64,000 bases of DNA from Helichrysum umbraculigerum (GCA_949592205.1 CATIUR010000006.1:65654001-65718000); one strand, 5' to 3'. Shown: positions 22,689-34,875, counted from the stretch's first letter. Made by a program: numbers and translations. The notes: generated by a model not told the origin, from the sequence alone.

Positions 22689-24930
22689 GTTTCGACGGGA
22701 AACCCTAACCCGGGATCCTTTGGATCTAATGCGACCCTTCCCCAAGGATCACACCTCAAACAATGTTCAGCTCTTTGACCTGTTTCACAAAAACCCTCAC
22801 TTTCACGACTCACGAGAACATTTGCGATGGGAGAATGATACCACTGGGCTAAAGCCGCAATGGTTCAAATTTCCTTTAATAATGAATTTCGTGTAAAAGT
22901 CCATACAAGTCCGTATGCATGTTAATATCATAATTTGGTGGAGACAGATTTTCCATTGGGGATGATTTTGTCTTCAACATGACATTATTTTAAATGACAA
23001 CTTTTTATCCTCGCCCATTAATTGGAATTAGATTTTGGAGGGAAATATGTACAAATTTAGCTTTTGATTACAAGGTCATGATGAGTCAATCCACTTAATT
23101 TCCCTTTTCAATTTATGCTCCTAAAATACACATATAATACTCATACACGCACGTAATAATAACTATTGATATGATCATGATACATTTGATAATCATGTAG
23201 TATTAATGTAGTTGAAGAGTTGTATGGATGCCACAAAGAGTGAACAAGAACAAAGGTTGTAACGTTACAATATAAAAAGGTCGGACATATCAGTTTTCCT
23301 TCATGTAAAATGCAGTGTTGTTAATATGTAGCGAATTTGAACACTTGACTATAGAAATCAACTGATGAGATCGTCTACTCCTCTTTCCCGTAACCTCAAA
23401 AAAAAACTCAGATAAATTGATGATAAATATGGAAAGTAATAATGGAGGTTCACGTGAGAAGCAAGATCATAAAACAAACAACTAAATTCCAAAAGTAGAT
23501 CTAAACAAAGATCCTTTATACTTGTATAATAACTGGCCCCCAATATCCTTACCACAACTGGTTTCTACTATAACTACAACTCCTTCCAACTTAAGTATAA
23601 CACATATTTTATTTTATCTTTTTTTTAATTGTATAAATATGTGAAAACCAAATAAATAAGTAAATAAACTGTCTGTTAAAAAAAAAGGATACTGTAAAAC
23701 TTTGGCAACATTAAAGTGAAAAAAAGCAGGTGTGGTGATAGGTCACAATCTCACCTCTACAGGTATGGTCATATTCACCCAATAGCTATCCCAGCTATCC
23801 AGAACTGCCCATGCTATTATCACTTGTACATTGTTCATAAAATATTGTACATTTTATGAGTTGGTCATACAAGTAGTAATTCTTTAATGAAAAAGAGAAG
23901 TTGAAGAAGAATCTCTGAATATTTCACAAATATAGTAAGGACTAAGATACATCAGAAATATACACTTTTCATGTGCCCAAATTTAATGCACCCAAAACAA
24001 ATACTAATAATAATAATAATAATAATACTATGTAATAATAATAATAACTATGTAATAATAATAATAATAATGATAAAAACAATAACAACAACAACATATG
24101 ACAAGTGAAAGTTTTTGAAAATCTTAAACAAGTGCAGTACTACCGATATTCTTATATAATTTCACACTACTCCTTAATAAGTTACCAAAAAAAAAAGATT
24201 TTAATTTGATAATCTATGTAAATTATTTTATTCTCCGTCATAATTTGATTGTTCACTACAACTTTGTATACAGTTTTAGAAAAGTATAATAATCGTACTG
24301 CCAACCGCTTAGACTCTATCATTCTTCACTTAAACACTTTCTGATTTATTGTGAACAATTATTTTCGAACATCCAAAAATGAAAATATTGACCATAAAAT
24401 TGAGACGGATTAGTAAATTGTACTAGTACTATTTAAATACGGAGTATCTCTTATCAGATTACTCAAAAGCGGGTATCCTTGATTTAGCAGGTACTCCTCC
24501 ATATTTGAAAGCAAGCCAATGCAATAAATGGCAACCCCAGTAAGTTGCAGAGAAATTAAAGAACAAGATGGACAATACAACCACAAGTGTCTTTCAACTT
24601 TAATGGTTTCTTCCCTTTTATTCTTGCTTTCCCTTCAAATATTATTTTTATTTCTCTCAACAATCAATGATGTTTGACTAGATTGTGTAACTCTGCATCT
24701 ATCATCAAATACATTCATAGTGTATATCTTGGGGATTCGATAACCTGATCGAGATTCTAGTGTTAATAATCCTTGACTGCTGTAATAAAAAAATATATAT
24801 ATCATAATACTTGGTCGCAACTCACAAGCTCCAGTTTCAACTAACTTAACGATATACATGACTGAGTCAAGTGAATGAATGGCCCAATATCAACCGAGTT
24901 TTCAAGTTTGGCATATCATTTGCACCTTTA
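22689..24930. other. AT-rich stretch without a clear gene
   Basis: No gene I can defend. From 22689 to 22896 the + strand has a protein-like frame (PLDLMRPFPKDH... HLRWENDTTGLKPQWFKFP) cut on the left by the LTR end; it may be the remnant of a coding sequence hit by the retrotransposon. The rest is AT-rich with homopolymer runs and an AAT/ACA-rich microsatellite at about 24002-24090. Confidence 0.5.
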
Positions 24931-25251
24931 GAGCATACGGTATGGTAATAGGTGGCATCAGTGTTTTGATATGAGAACACCGGGGGTCAATGTTCTCCCA
25001 CCCCGCCCCGGTGTTCTCACCGGTGTTCTGGCAAAACTTTGGCTTCAACGTCTTGATATGGACGGTTAACATCACCAACGTTCAACATTTTTTTTTTCTA
25101 TTTCTTTTTCATGCACAAATCAAATAAAAGAAATAATAATAAAAAAAAAACTCCAGAACACTGAAAATTCAGTTTTACCACACCACAAAATCCTCACTTT
25201 CAACATTCTTCAGAACACTGTCCCAGAACACCGACATCACACCCTGTGCTC
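24931..25251 (+). mobile_element. PIF/Harbinger-type MITE, copy 1
   Basis: 321 bp with terminal inverted repeats GAGCATACGGTATGG and CACACCCTGTGCTC, flanked by TTA on both sides (24928-24930 and 25252-25254). The right half shares CCAGAACACTG and CACCACAAAATCCTCAC with 41779-41918 and 60890-61421. No coding sequence. Confidence 0.8.
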
Positions 25252-25254
25252 TTA

Positions 25255-25995
25255 CAAGTTTATGGTTTACAAGTTTAAGGTACTAGAAAAACTAGTTAGT
25301 CAATTTCGAATTACTAATATACATTTTGAATATTTTTAAACCACAAAGTGTATTCCACCAGAAATACCAAAATAATTGGGTTTAAAAAAGAAGAAAAAGA
25401 AAACCTGAGGTGTAACAGTAGGAAAGCAGCGCAGCAGCCTACTGGTAACTGCTGACAGGTAACAATCCTCCAGTAGCTGAATTTCGACGGTTCATACTGC
25501 ATACCACACACTCTATACTTAGAAAATAGTAAAAAATAAAAAATAGCTTCGCTTTTTTGACCCCCATTCCTATTTGACTGTTCACCCCTTCTTGTCTCTT
25601 TGGATTATGCCAACTTATGAGATTAGTCCAAACCTCGACCGGTCAGTTTGTAACAACTCAGTGCCACATAAGTTTTTTTCAAAACTGACTTGCCTACCGT
25701 CACTTCAATTTCTGAACCCTACATTTACTAATATATCTTTAGTTATTAAAACAAATAAAAAAAGTGAGGGAACGTCGAATATCCGACTAAAAAAGTGACG
25801 AGCGTCACTTGCAAACCGACTGCCAACCGAAGTGTCCATTGGATTTGGGACTGCTCTGAATATGGTAAACCTAAGGTTAATCAGTAATTCGGTACCAATT
25901 GGGCCTGTCAAACAAGTGTCGTTTATAAAAATATACCAAACCAGTGTTTTTTTTAAAAAAAAAATCAGTAGTGATTTCGACACTTTGTGCCTACT
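25255..25995. other. Intergenic, nothing identified
   Basis: AT-rich sequence between two MITEs. Short open frames on both strands have no recognisable domains. Confidence 0.5.
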
Positions 25996-26004
25996 GCCTA
26001 CTAA

Positions 26005-26301
26005 GGGTTTAAGTCAACGATCGCCAACGTACTCTCCTGTTTGTTCCGAGATCACCAATCAACGGGTTTTATTACCATGATCACCAACGAACTTTCGAAT
26101 TTCTTGTTGAAGTCACCAATCTACTTTTACCTAAGGGTTGGAGATCGCCAACATACTTTTAATACGGAGTTAAGATCGCCAATAAAAATTACAAAGAAAT
26201 TCATTTTTTGAAAGTTCGTTGGTGATCATGGTAATAAAACCGGTTGATTGGTGATCTCGGAACAAAAAGGAAAATACGTTGACGATCGTTGACTTAAACT
26301 C
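26005..26301 (+). mobile_element. Mutator-type foldback MITE
   Basis: 297 bp with terminal inverted repeats of about 90 bp (GGGTTTAAGTCAACGATC at the left, GAGTTTAAGTCAACGATC on the other strand at the right). It is flanked by the 9-bp duplication GCCTACTAA (25996-26004 and 26302-26310). A 9-bp duplication is typical of Mutator-like elements. Confidence 0.88.
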
Positions 26302-26522
26302 GCCTACTAATTCATGAAGATCAAACCGATCGCCACACACACTTGATCCATGTGACATTGTGACTCATAGAAATTGAAACGTGTCATTTTGCTAGGCCCT
26401 GAAACAAGGCTTATACAAGGAACCAAACCTGATCAATGGTTGGTGGGATTAGGCCCATGACTGATCCAAGCCATTTCCTTTTTCCCTTACGAACCACCAA
26501 GAAAAACACACACACCCCTAAC

Positions 26523-26791
26523 CAGGGGTGAACAAAAAAACCGAACCCGGAACCGAACCCGATTTAAAAACCGAAACCGGAACCGATTTGGAACCGGTTT
26601 TTGAATACCCGGTTCGGGTTTTTTCAATACCCGGCGGGTAGGACCCGGTTTGGATTTCGGATTTCAAAATTGGGTATTCGTGGGTCAAAAACCTGGTTCG
26701 GGTCGGGTAGGTCAACGACCCGGTTTCGCTTCCTTTGACTAAAAACCGGTTCGGGTCAGGTATGCCCGAAACCCGATTTTGTTCACGGTTA
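26523..26791 (+). mobile_element. hAT-type MITE with ACCCGG-rich interior, copy 1
   Basis: 269 bp, ends CAGGGGTGAACAAAA and TTTTGTTCACGGTTA, flanked by the 8-bp duplication CCCCTAAC (26515-26522 and 26792-26799). The interior is made of short GC-rich words (GAACCGGTTTTTGAATACCC and similar). The same family is at 51813-52168. The open frame across it (rich in Gly, Pro and Ser) is an artefact. Confidence 0.88.
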
Positions 26792-26799
26792 CCCCTAAC

Positions 26800-27423
26800 G
26801 GCCTATTATTTACACATACTATTAGAGTATGTTAGGTTAGTAGGCCCGGCCCGATTGTATAAATGGGCTAGGGTCCATTATGGTTTCTAGGGTTTAATGT
26901 AATCGTTATAAATAGTAAATCAATAAACGTAACATTTTACGGGGTTTTATTCTTTAACACTATATTCGATAATAATTGAACGGTTCAATATCAGCCGACA
27001 ATCTATTGACTATCGGATTACCCTTACCCTGATACTGCTAGGACAAATGCCCTTTGATTGATTGAGCCGATTTTGCAATTCTAACTGTTTGTGGATCAAT
27101 TTGTGAGTTGTGTAAGACCCTGAAAAACTATTGGAACCAAAAGTGACAAAGACCAAGTAATTAGACATTGTGATTACTCAAGGATGTTGACAATTTAGCA
27201 CGAAATGCAACTACCCTCCTACAATATACAAATGGATCATATTGACTTCCATTCCATATCCTAAAATTAAGTAGCATGTTAGACAAGGTAAGGGGGACAA
27301 AAAAAAATCTACTCACTAAAAGTAGTTTGTGACATTGTTGCTTTAGATTTCCAATACTTACAATTAGAATTTTAATCGTAACATTTGGTGTAAGAACAAT
27401 AACAGCAGATTCTGGAGCATACA
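26800..27423. other. 3' flank of the DUF3054 gene
   Basis: No gene seen. 26826-26961 has a TGTTAGG start, a TATAAAT box and an AATAAA, and ends TTTAACA, which resembles a small LTR. I found no matching flanking duplication, so I do not call it one. Confidence 0.4.
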
Positions 27424-30400
27424 TCACCATCTTCGTACTAATGAAGTGAGCAACTGTAAAACAAAAACCAAATGCTCGTACATTAGGAATCCTTCAACAC
27501 GTGTATTCTAATCATAGAGAAAATCTTAAAATGTGTTTCTCATTTTGTCACAAGAATGTTCTAATTAAAAATTTTAATAATTAGAAACTGCAACACATGT
27601 CAAGCATCTGGCAACTGACTATTTTCTAAGAATTTTGTTGATATAAGATAACTGATTATTAAGATGGACGTAAAAATTAAGAGTTAACAACGTACCTCAA
27701 ACAACTCAAAAGGACTGCCACGCTTGTACATGTCGTTCTTCTTGCTCTTATCATTATCAGTTAAGATGTTAGATACGAGTGCTCTCCACCCTATAAGTAA
27801 CAGAGCAGTACTACCCATTGTAACAGCGATAAATCTGGTTGGAGGGATGTGACCTAGACTTGTGGCCCTTATAAGCATTCCCAACTGAAAACAAAATAAA
27901 ATTATAGTAAACATTAGTAATACACTCAGTTTTAACATAATGAAAGTATAAAACAGTATGAATTGAAGATTGGCTGTGGTATTTCAAAATTAAAAGTAAA
28001 CAAAAAATACATAAAAGAAGCCATTGTCCTACGTACAGTTCTAGTTAGGCTTCATATACTACAAGAAGTTGTCTATATGGAAGAAAAAAGATACATTCCC
28101 ACATGTTCATCAGATTTGAGTAACCCATGGGATGTTGTAAATGAACACACTTGGCGAGAAGCGATTACATCAAGGAAACGATGGACTCATGGGACCATAG
28201 ACGGTATAATATTAGAAAATGGTTCTCATGAGGCTGGAAAACAAGCAACCATTTCAGTCTGGCGTCTGCATCGAAAGCATTTGGGCCTATTTTAGAGACT
28301 GAATGCGATCCACAAGAGAAGGGAATAGAATGGAAAACTGGGATCCCGTAATCAGTGGTGACTGATTGAGACAACATTTTGGATCATTACCTTGAGAATA
28401 AAGTGTCTTTTTTGAGAGCAAACAACGTTAGACTTGTGGCCCTAATAAGCATTCCCAACTGCAAACAACGTCCCAACACATAGGGGCTTAATGCAGGGTA
28501 TCAACCAGTAGAAAATTTGTGTCGATTATCGCCCGTTTTAACACCAGGTCCCAACTATTAAGAGCTGCTGGTTAATATGTGATCATGGTTCCAGAAAATA
28601 TTGTCAAAAATTCTTGAAAGGACCCCAATGTTCCAAATTAGCATAGGTGCTTATAATTTAAATTTAACAACTTAGACAGACCATGATTTTCCTCCAACAT
28701 TTGGATGATTTGACCAAATGGGCTAGAATTTAATCATTGCTAATGCAGCAAGAAACCAATCGAAACCACCATTTTCAAGATACATATCATCAATGTCATC
28801 TTCTATATCACTTAAGAACGTTAGCAGCTCAAAATTTCCTTTCTGGATCCAACATGGAAATCACCTTACCTTAGAAATTTAGGTTAATGTTTCACCTGCT
28901 ATATACATCTAACTAATCAATAAGAGAGATAACTCATAGGATTGTAAAAGTTGAAAGATGTTAATGTTTCTGTTTTTCAGTTGCCGAATTACTACATATT
29001 TCTTTTGAAACGCCTCCCAACTGTTTGATGTAATATCTTGGTCCCATTGCGAATTTAGTATAATAATTCACGGTTTCTATTACGTTTCATGCTCCATTAT
29101 ATCCTTATTTTATTTGCTTTTTGTTTATAGATCACACATTAGACAACTACATCTCTAGATTTTTACTCTTCATATAGATTCAGCCATTCCGGTGAAGAGT
29201 TTGAAGGGTAAGAAAGTTTAGTTTTTCACTGCCACCACCGCTTAATTTTTTATACACCTAACTTTTGTTGCTAAATTTTCTAGGGCCGGAAATATTTTAT
29301 GCAAAAGTTTATATGCTATATGAAAGAAGATTGACGTTCTGCAGCTACCAAACTTCTGTTAGCTTTACGAGGGAATGCAGTAAAGAAGACTAGTGAGACG
29401 AGAGCACATGTAGGGATGAAAAAGTGTGATCCTTAAAGTTTTGTTCTAGGGGAAAATTTCATATATGCCTAACTTAATCAACAAACTACTTGCTTCTACT
29501 TATACAAGTCACAATATCTCTACAAATTTGAACACTAAATTCTCCAACCACCTATAACAGAATCCGATACATATACCGCAAAATCGCAAATGCATTTATT
29601 CTAGATCGGAAGGGGTGTTTGAGTGCTCCAGCTAAATTCTATTTAAGCTTGTGCAGTGAAGGCAAATAAGCAATTCAATAGTATAACCGAGTGAAGAAAC
29701 ACATCTAACTACTAGCTAAGGGTACTTCTCTAACCAAAAAGATACTGGTACCCAAAACAAAGTCTACAAAGCATCAAACTTTCTTAAAAACAAAGAACAA
29801 AAGAAGCAAATAGAGTAACTTACAGGAATACCCAAAGCCCAAGATTTAACGGCAGCTGTAATGGCGTTGGTCTTGCCATTCACCCCTCTACCATCATCTC
29901 CGTATCCCCCGAGAAAATAAGCACTTAAAACCCACCCTGATAAAAGTCTACACCCATTTTACCACCAACTTCTAATAAAATAAATCATCATACTTGGTGT
30001 TTACAAACAATAAAAAAGATAACCATACCGGCAATAAAAGGGTCAGCTGTTCGAAAAGTTTCAGCGTCGAAAACAGAGAATCCATGACTAAACCTTCCTA
30101 TTGCAGAGAATAAAAGTATAGCCAATACATCTCCACCGGAAAGTAAAGCCACCTGACTGAATTAACAACAATAAATATTAAAGATTAAACAAAAATCATT
30201 AAATAGCAAAGTACTAACACAAATGTTTTTGTGGAGCTCATGGTACTTACTTTTGTTTCGATTTTGGTTATTTTCATTCCATTTTAGTCATGAAAATATG
30301 ATTTACTGAAGCAAAAGTGACCTATAACCATAACCATACACTAACAAAACATGGTTTTAGACTTTTAGGGGGTGTTTGAGATTGCTTAAAAATATGGGCT

Positions 30401-30999
30401 TTACCACTTATTGAAATTTGATAAAGAAAGTTAAGTTTCTTACAGCTCATTAGTTTTTTTTTCAATTCGTATTAATCCAAACACCTTTTAAACTAAGAAA
30501 ATAAAATTGTTTGAAACTACTTATCTGTACCACTTAAATTCGAACAATAATCCCAGGTGGAATACTATTTGTGTAACATCATAATTATTAATTTAAAACA
30601 TACAAATAAATAAATATATAATCTAAAGAAAAAATAAAATTACCCCCATTTTCTAAATCGGGAATTAGTATCAGGTTTTTCAAACTGAATGACTCCTTCA
30701 AGAGGAACATTTTCTTGACTAACGATGGAAATGGATGGTTGTTCATCGGAATCCGGGAAACCGGTGGACGATGGTTTATTAGATTTATTGGTGACGTCAG
30801 CACTGACGACTACATTTCTGAGATTAGATAATGAAGTAGAAGAAGAAGATGATAAGAATTTAGGGCGACGATTGGTGAAAAGAGGTGGATTTGGTTGTAT
30901 GAATTTAGGTGGATGAAGTGTCTGCGTTGATAACGCCGTTGTTGTTGTCGTAGCTCCGGCGCCGGTGGGCGGTTGCGTTAGATTCAGGTTTAGATACAT
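27424..30999 (-). CDS. DUF3054 family membrane protein, probably chloroplast-targeted
   Basis: Five exons on the - strand, all with GT-AG introns and consistent phase: 30644-30999, 30029-30156, 29824-29936, 27696-27884 and 27424-27453, giving 271 residues. The N-terminus (to about residue 70) is rich in Ser and Thr with few acidic residues, as in chloroplast transit peptides. Residues about 121-271 match the plant DUF3054 family: VALLSGGDVLAILLFSAIGRFSHG, TADPFIAGWVLSAYFLGGYGDDGRG, SWALGIPLGMLIRATSLGHIPPTRF, MGSTALLLIGWRAL, KRGSPFELFE and the short terminal exon LLTSLVRRW. About four membrane segments are expected. The function is not established. I chose ATG at 30999 because upstream in-frame starts are TTG only. 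Intron 3 (1.9 kb) carries a partial duplicate of exon 4. The exon 2 acceptor was chosen at CAG/TCAGG to keep the frame. Confidence 0.88.
28430..28464 (-). pseudogene. Partial duplicate of exon 4 start inside intron 3 of the DUF3054 gene
   Basis: About 35 bp (AGACTTGTGGCCCTAATAAG and on to CCCAACTG) repeat 27855-27889 with two or three differences. The match covers the first about ten codons of exon 4 and its acceptor AG. It would create a decoy splice acceptor in the same intron, followed by stops. Confidence 0.65.
30366..30497. mobile_element. Possible small MITE in intron 1 of the DUF3054 gene
   Basis: About 130 bp bounded by GGGGGTGTTTGAGATT and AATCCAAACACCTTTT, imperfect inverted repeats of the kind seen in Tourist-like MITEs. 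Target duplication not clear. Confidence 0.4.
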
Positions 31000-31106
31000 T
31001 GTTGCCGGTTTCCCCAATGCAGGGAGTTTGCCGGAATCTAGTGTGAGTTAATTTTGACCCTACGTTTGTAATTTTATCATGTTTGTTTGTTTTTTTTATG
31101 TATCTT

Positions 31107-31123
31107 ATTGGGCCGGGCCCAAT
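31107..31123 (-). promoter_or_regulatory. Palindromic site II-type element upstream of the DUF3054 gene
   Basis: Perfect palindrome ATTGGGCC-G-GGCCCAAT, about 110 bp upstream of the ATG, with another GGCCCAAT at about 31222-31229. TGGGCC/GGCCCA boxes are known TCP-type sites in plant promoters of housekeeping and organelle genes. The regulatory role here is inferred from position. Confidence 0.5.
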
Positions 31124-31129
31124 ATTTAT

Positions 31130-31845
31130 GTATGTATGAGCCTGCTACTTGTAACACAGGTTTATTTAGATTTCTTTGGACCCTATAGAAGCCCATAAGT
31201 ACATGATCAAACAGATAGATATGGCCCAATGAAAAGGGTGGTAAGTTAACAATCATGACAATACATGGTGAAGTTGAAGTTTCCACAAAAAGTTCCTTTG
31301 TGTAATAAGAAGAACTGAACCCTAAAGTCGAATTCTACGGGTCAAATAGCAGAAAGTTATTCTCGAACTGAAACGATCTAATGATAAACGCAGGGTCACT
31401 TATTTCACCACCATCAACAAATGCTAGACATGACACGTTGTTTGTTATACGCTTAATTGAGTCAATTGTGGATATGGTACAATTGTTCTCGTCGTTGAGA
31501 ATGAAATCAAAACTAGGAACTTTTAAACGGACATTATTGTTAGACTTGGTGAAGATGATGAAACAGAGGCCAAATCTTACGACGGGCTTTGTAGAATGTT
31601 TTCGTTTTGTAACCTTTGCAAACCTACGAGCCACGTTTTTATAAATGTCGGATTTAAGAGTTGTGTAATGCTCAATTGTACTAAGCTTTGCAAATCTCCG
31701 AACCACAATACTTTCCTGTACAGCGTATTGTGATGTTTCTTAGATCTTAATGATAATCCTCAAATTGTAATAACTTAATTTATGGTCAATTCATTTCAAG
31801 ATTCGAGTTCATCTATATTTCATAATCTCTATCACATAACCTATG
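31130..31845. other. Upstream flank of the DUF3054 gene
   Basis: Contains the distal promoter and a 123-codon open frame on the - strand (31335-31706). That frame repeats the phrase RRFAK twice and is otherwise unrecognised. I see no gene structure around it. Confidence 0.4.
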
Positions 31846-32110
31846 CGGTGTGTTGGGCAACACTAGATGGAGATGGAGATGGAGATGGAGTTGGAGTTGG
31901 AGATTGTGGCTGGAGCTGGAGTTGGAGATTATTTTTTAATCTACTTCAAAAAACTTCATTGAAAAGGGATTATAGGGGATTTTCGAGGATTCTTCTTTCA
32001 ATAATTCCTACTACATTTTTGTTGCCAAATAAAGTTTGAGGGATTCAGATTGTTAAAACTAAAAGTTCAATCTACTAGAATCCCCTAAAATGTTTGTGCC
32101 AAACACACCC
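31846..32110 (+). mobile_element. Tourist/PIF-like MITE of the GGTGTGTTTGGCAA family, copy 1
   Basis: Begins near CGGTGTGTTGGGCAA and ends GTGCCAAACACACCC. It has a GGAGATGGAGTTGGAG-rich left part and CTACTAGAATCCCC near the right end, shared with 56558-56986. The target triplet is not clean (CTA or TAT versus ATA). Confidence 0.6.
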
Positions 32111-33046
32111 ATAAATAAGAAATGATGTAAATAATTGGCATTTAAACTTAAAAAATTAATAAAAAGATACTCGCAGCATTTACCAAGAACGAATTAGTAG
32201 ATGCTTAGTGGGTTGGATGCAGCCCAAATTTCAAGTAATTAAACAATTTCATTAATTAGCTTCTTGGAATTTGTTGCAATTCAGCTGGTCTGGTCTAGCT
32301 TATATTCAATCAAGGCATTATTTTGCATGTCACCTATCCACTAAGATTTTTCTCGTATTTCCTCCTTTTCTTTTTTTTTTTTTTTTTTAAATCACTATAT
32401 TATGAATAAAATCTGACAAAATCATCCATTCATTGCGTGGAGTAAAGCATAAATGATGGATCAATTATGTATATTTCATAAACTTTATAGACTAGATATG
32501 TAAACTTTATCTCCATCAATTGTCATATACTCGTTCATATGTGTGATCGGTCTTTTATAGAATTGAAACCCTACACTACATATTTCACAAGTTATATATA
32601 CAATCACTACGAATATATATAAATTGACTTCCATGAAGCTTGAACCCCTAACCACTAGATTGATAGGTTCATCCCATACAGATAGATCATAGGTCCTTTG
32701 GTGGACAAAAATCAAATTTACTTTATTGCCTATATGAAATAGAAGTGTTTACATGAATCTTATACACCAACCATTATGAATAAATGAATAATACGAAAAA
32801 CATTATGAAGAGTTTGCGAACATTTTAATTTAAGCTGTGAAAACTTGAAACAAAAACAAAAAATGTGACATTGTTACATAAAATAAAAGTAAAAATGCCT
32901 GATGTAGTTAACTAATTAGATGTCGTTAAGCTTAAATGGGAGATAAAGTGTATATTTATAAAAAAAAAAAAAGGCGAATGGTTAAAATATTACATATAAT
33001 GCTTGTGATTGGTCAATACATACTTTTTTTTTCTCAAAATGAAATA
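32111..33046. other. Intergenic, nothing identified
   Basis: AT-rich sequence with a long T run at 32370-32388 and an A run near 32961. No gene seen. Confidence 0.5.
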
Positions 33047-33480
33047 TTTTTTTTTGAACAGCAAAGAAACGGAGAACGAGGAGGAGCTTCGGCACCGCCA
33101 TCACCCCAACCCCGAACCCTGGATATATTAATAAAACTAGCAAGATGCTAGAAGATTACATCATATGAAAGAAATAGAAGCTACAAAGCTATTACAAATA
33201 GAAGACAAGAATTAAAAAGTCCTTGGAGATACACACCAATCCATCCATTGCATCCTCACCTCATTCTTCTTTCCTCTATTCCGAATCCAAAAAAACGATT
33301 TACCCACTAACTGTGATGGAATACTTGCGAATTCATTGATGTTTTTGCTTCTAAAGATTACCTCATTCCTGAATTTCCACAATATCCATAAATAAGAGTA
33401 GATCACGCCTAAGAATGTTTCTGCTTTCCTTCCTTTGAGACCTGCTGAATTCGGCCAGCTACATAGTTGGTTTAAACATG
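33047..33480 (-). mobile_element. 5'-truncated LINE, ORF2 C-terminus and tail
   Basis: On the - strand 33212-33406 reads YSYLWILWKFRNEVIF and FFWIRNRGKKNEVRMQWMDW. This is the end of plant L1-type ORF2 proteins, downstream of the zinc-binding region. A 3' untranslated part and an A tract (T run at about 33046-33054 on the + strand) follow. The rest of the element is absent, as is usual for LINEs. Confidence 0.75.
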
Positions 33481-33520
33481 TAATTACGTGACATTATTAA
33501 AATGCTACTAAAGTTGAATA

Positions 33521-33722
33521 ATTTTTTTTTGAAAGGCAGTATTGGAATCACTGACGGACCTCCGTTATGGCCCACCCGATCATCTCCAATGAGTTCGAAG
33601 CCAAGACGACGCCCTAAAGGGATTGTTCTCCCATGTCTTGGATGGATATTGCGTCGCAGGATTCCCCCTCACAACGAGGCTCGAACTCTCACCCCCAAGG
33701 AGAAGCCCCATTATGACATTAT
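33521..33722 (-). mobile_element. SINE-like retroposon with 15-bp target duplication
   Basis: 202 bp flanked by TACTAAAGTTGAATA (33506-33520 and 33723-33737). The - strand ends in an A tract (T run at 33522-33530), and GAGAGTTCGAGCCTCG resembles a Pol III B box. The A box is not clear, so it could also be a truncated copy or a LINE-derived tail. The open frame inside is not a gene. Confidence 0.75.
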
Positions 33723-33873
33723 TACTAAAGTTGAATATTACTAGTACTAATTTAATTAAAGTAGTGTTATTATGTTAGGACAAAGGTAGGGTGATATTCC
33801 CAATATTCAAACCGTTTCTACACCGCAATGAGAGTCTCAAGAAGACTAAAACATTGTCTCCTCTAGGGAACAT

Positions 33874-34300
33874 ACAACATTTTTTTTTTTTTGAAAGGCA
33901 GAAGAACTATATTAAGGCGCTAAAAGCCATCAAAGTTTACATACACTGAAATGCAAGATTACAAATACCCCAACTTTCCGGATCTTGATTGCGAGGATGC
34001 TTAAAGGGATGAAAAAAACCTAGGAAAACCCAGGAAAAAATCCCCGAAAATACTAGAGGCCGCGCCACCGGTTTTCACTCTAGCTCGTTTTTGAAAGCAT
34101 CCCAAACAGAACCGGAAAAACAATATACACCATCAAGATACACACAAAACCCAAAAAGCCCTAAACAATAACTTTTACAATTTAAAATGACACCATTTTT
34201 CCCAAGATAAATCGTTCCTTCTAGCTCTTCCTTTGACCCATAAAAAAAGAAAGGCTTTGCATTTCGTCCTTGATTCGAGTTCAAGATGGGGGGATGCCCT
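33874..34300 (-). mobile_element. LINE-like 3' end
   Basis: The - strand ends TTAATATAGTTCTTCTGCC then TTTC and an A tract (T run at 33880-33893), a typical plant L1 tail. The same CTGCCTTTC plus A tract ends the element at 33521. An upstream frame (34075-34284) stops at 34075 but I cannot identify it. The 5' border is uncertain. Confidence 0.45.
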
Positions 34301-34668
34301 TAAAGCACGCATCATTTCTTGCTTTCCACAAGCACCAACAAGCTGTGAGAACTATCGCTATTATGAAAGGGATCGATGCATTATTTCCTTCCCTAGCTAT
34401 ATCATACCACATTTTTACCAATGCGATGTTAATATTTAGTATATTATATATTATATTGGTATTGGTATATGGCTTAGAAGCTTATTAAATTAGCATAAAA
34501 TGACACACAAAAATTAGTGAGATGTTGTGTTTCAAAAACCTTTCGCTTATAAACAACTTATGTTCTTAAATTACTACTCTAAAGTTACCAACTTCAACAT
34601 TGCTTTTTAACTATAAAAACTCTTAACAATGACTTTATAAGTCAACATGTGTGATGCTTCTATTATTG

Positions 34669-34860
34669 TGGCAAAGGTCGATAACCGGCAACCCAGACCG
34701 GCTCACAATCGGCTGTCAATTCCATAATGTGGGAGGGCATACCTTACTCACTCAACAGTTGTGGTTAATTATGGGGGTGCCAGGGCTTGAACCCCTGATC
34801 ATGTGCTTATTGTGGCAAAGATGCCCCCATCCATTACCAACTGACTTACGCGCCATTGGC
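34669..34860 (-). mobile_element. tRNA-derived SINE with 15-bp target duplication
   Basis: 192 bp flanked by ATGCTTCTATTATTG (34654-34668 and 34861-34875). The - strand starts GGCGCGTAAGTCAGTTGG, like a Pol III A box in a tRNA head, and has GGGGTTCAAGCCCTGGC, a good B box. The element ends without an A tract (CGACCTTTGCCACA). It is not a tRNA gene: no anticodon arm or acceptor stem can be formed. Confidence 0.82.
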
Positions 34861-34875
34861 ATGCTTCTATTATTG

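Noticed and set aside
26826..26961. Small solo LTR or TRIM
   Set aside because: TG...CA-like ends and TATA and AATAAA boxes are present, but no matching 5-bp flanks were found.
27963..28295. 110-codon + strand frame as a gene
   Set aside because: It lies inside intron 3 of the DUF3054 gene on the opposite strand and has no recognisable features.
31335..31706. 123-codon frame on the - strand as a gene
   Set aside because: No recognisable domain, no splice or promoter context, and it lies in intergenic sequence.
34669..34860. tRNA gene on the - strand
   Set aside because: A and B boxes are present but there is no cloverleaf, and an exact 15-bp duplication marks a retroposed SINE.
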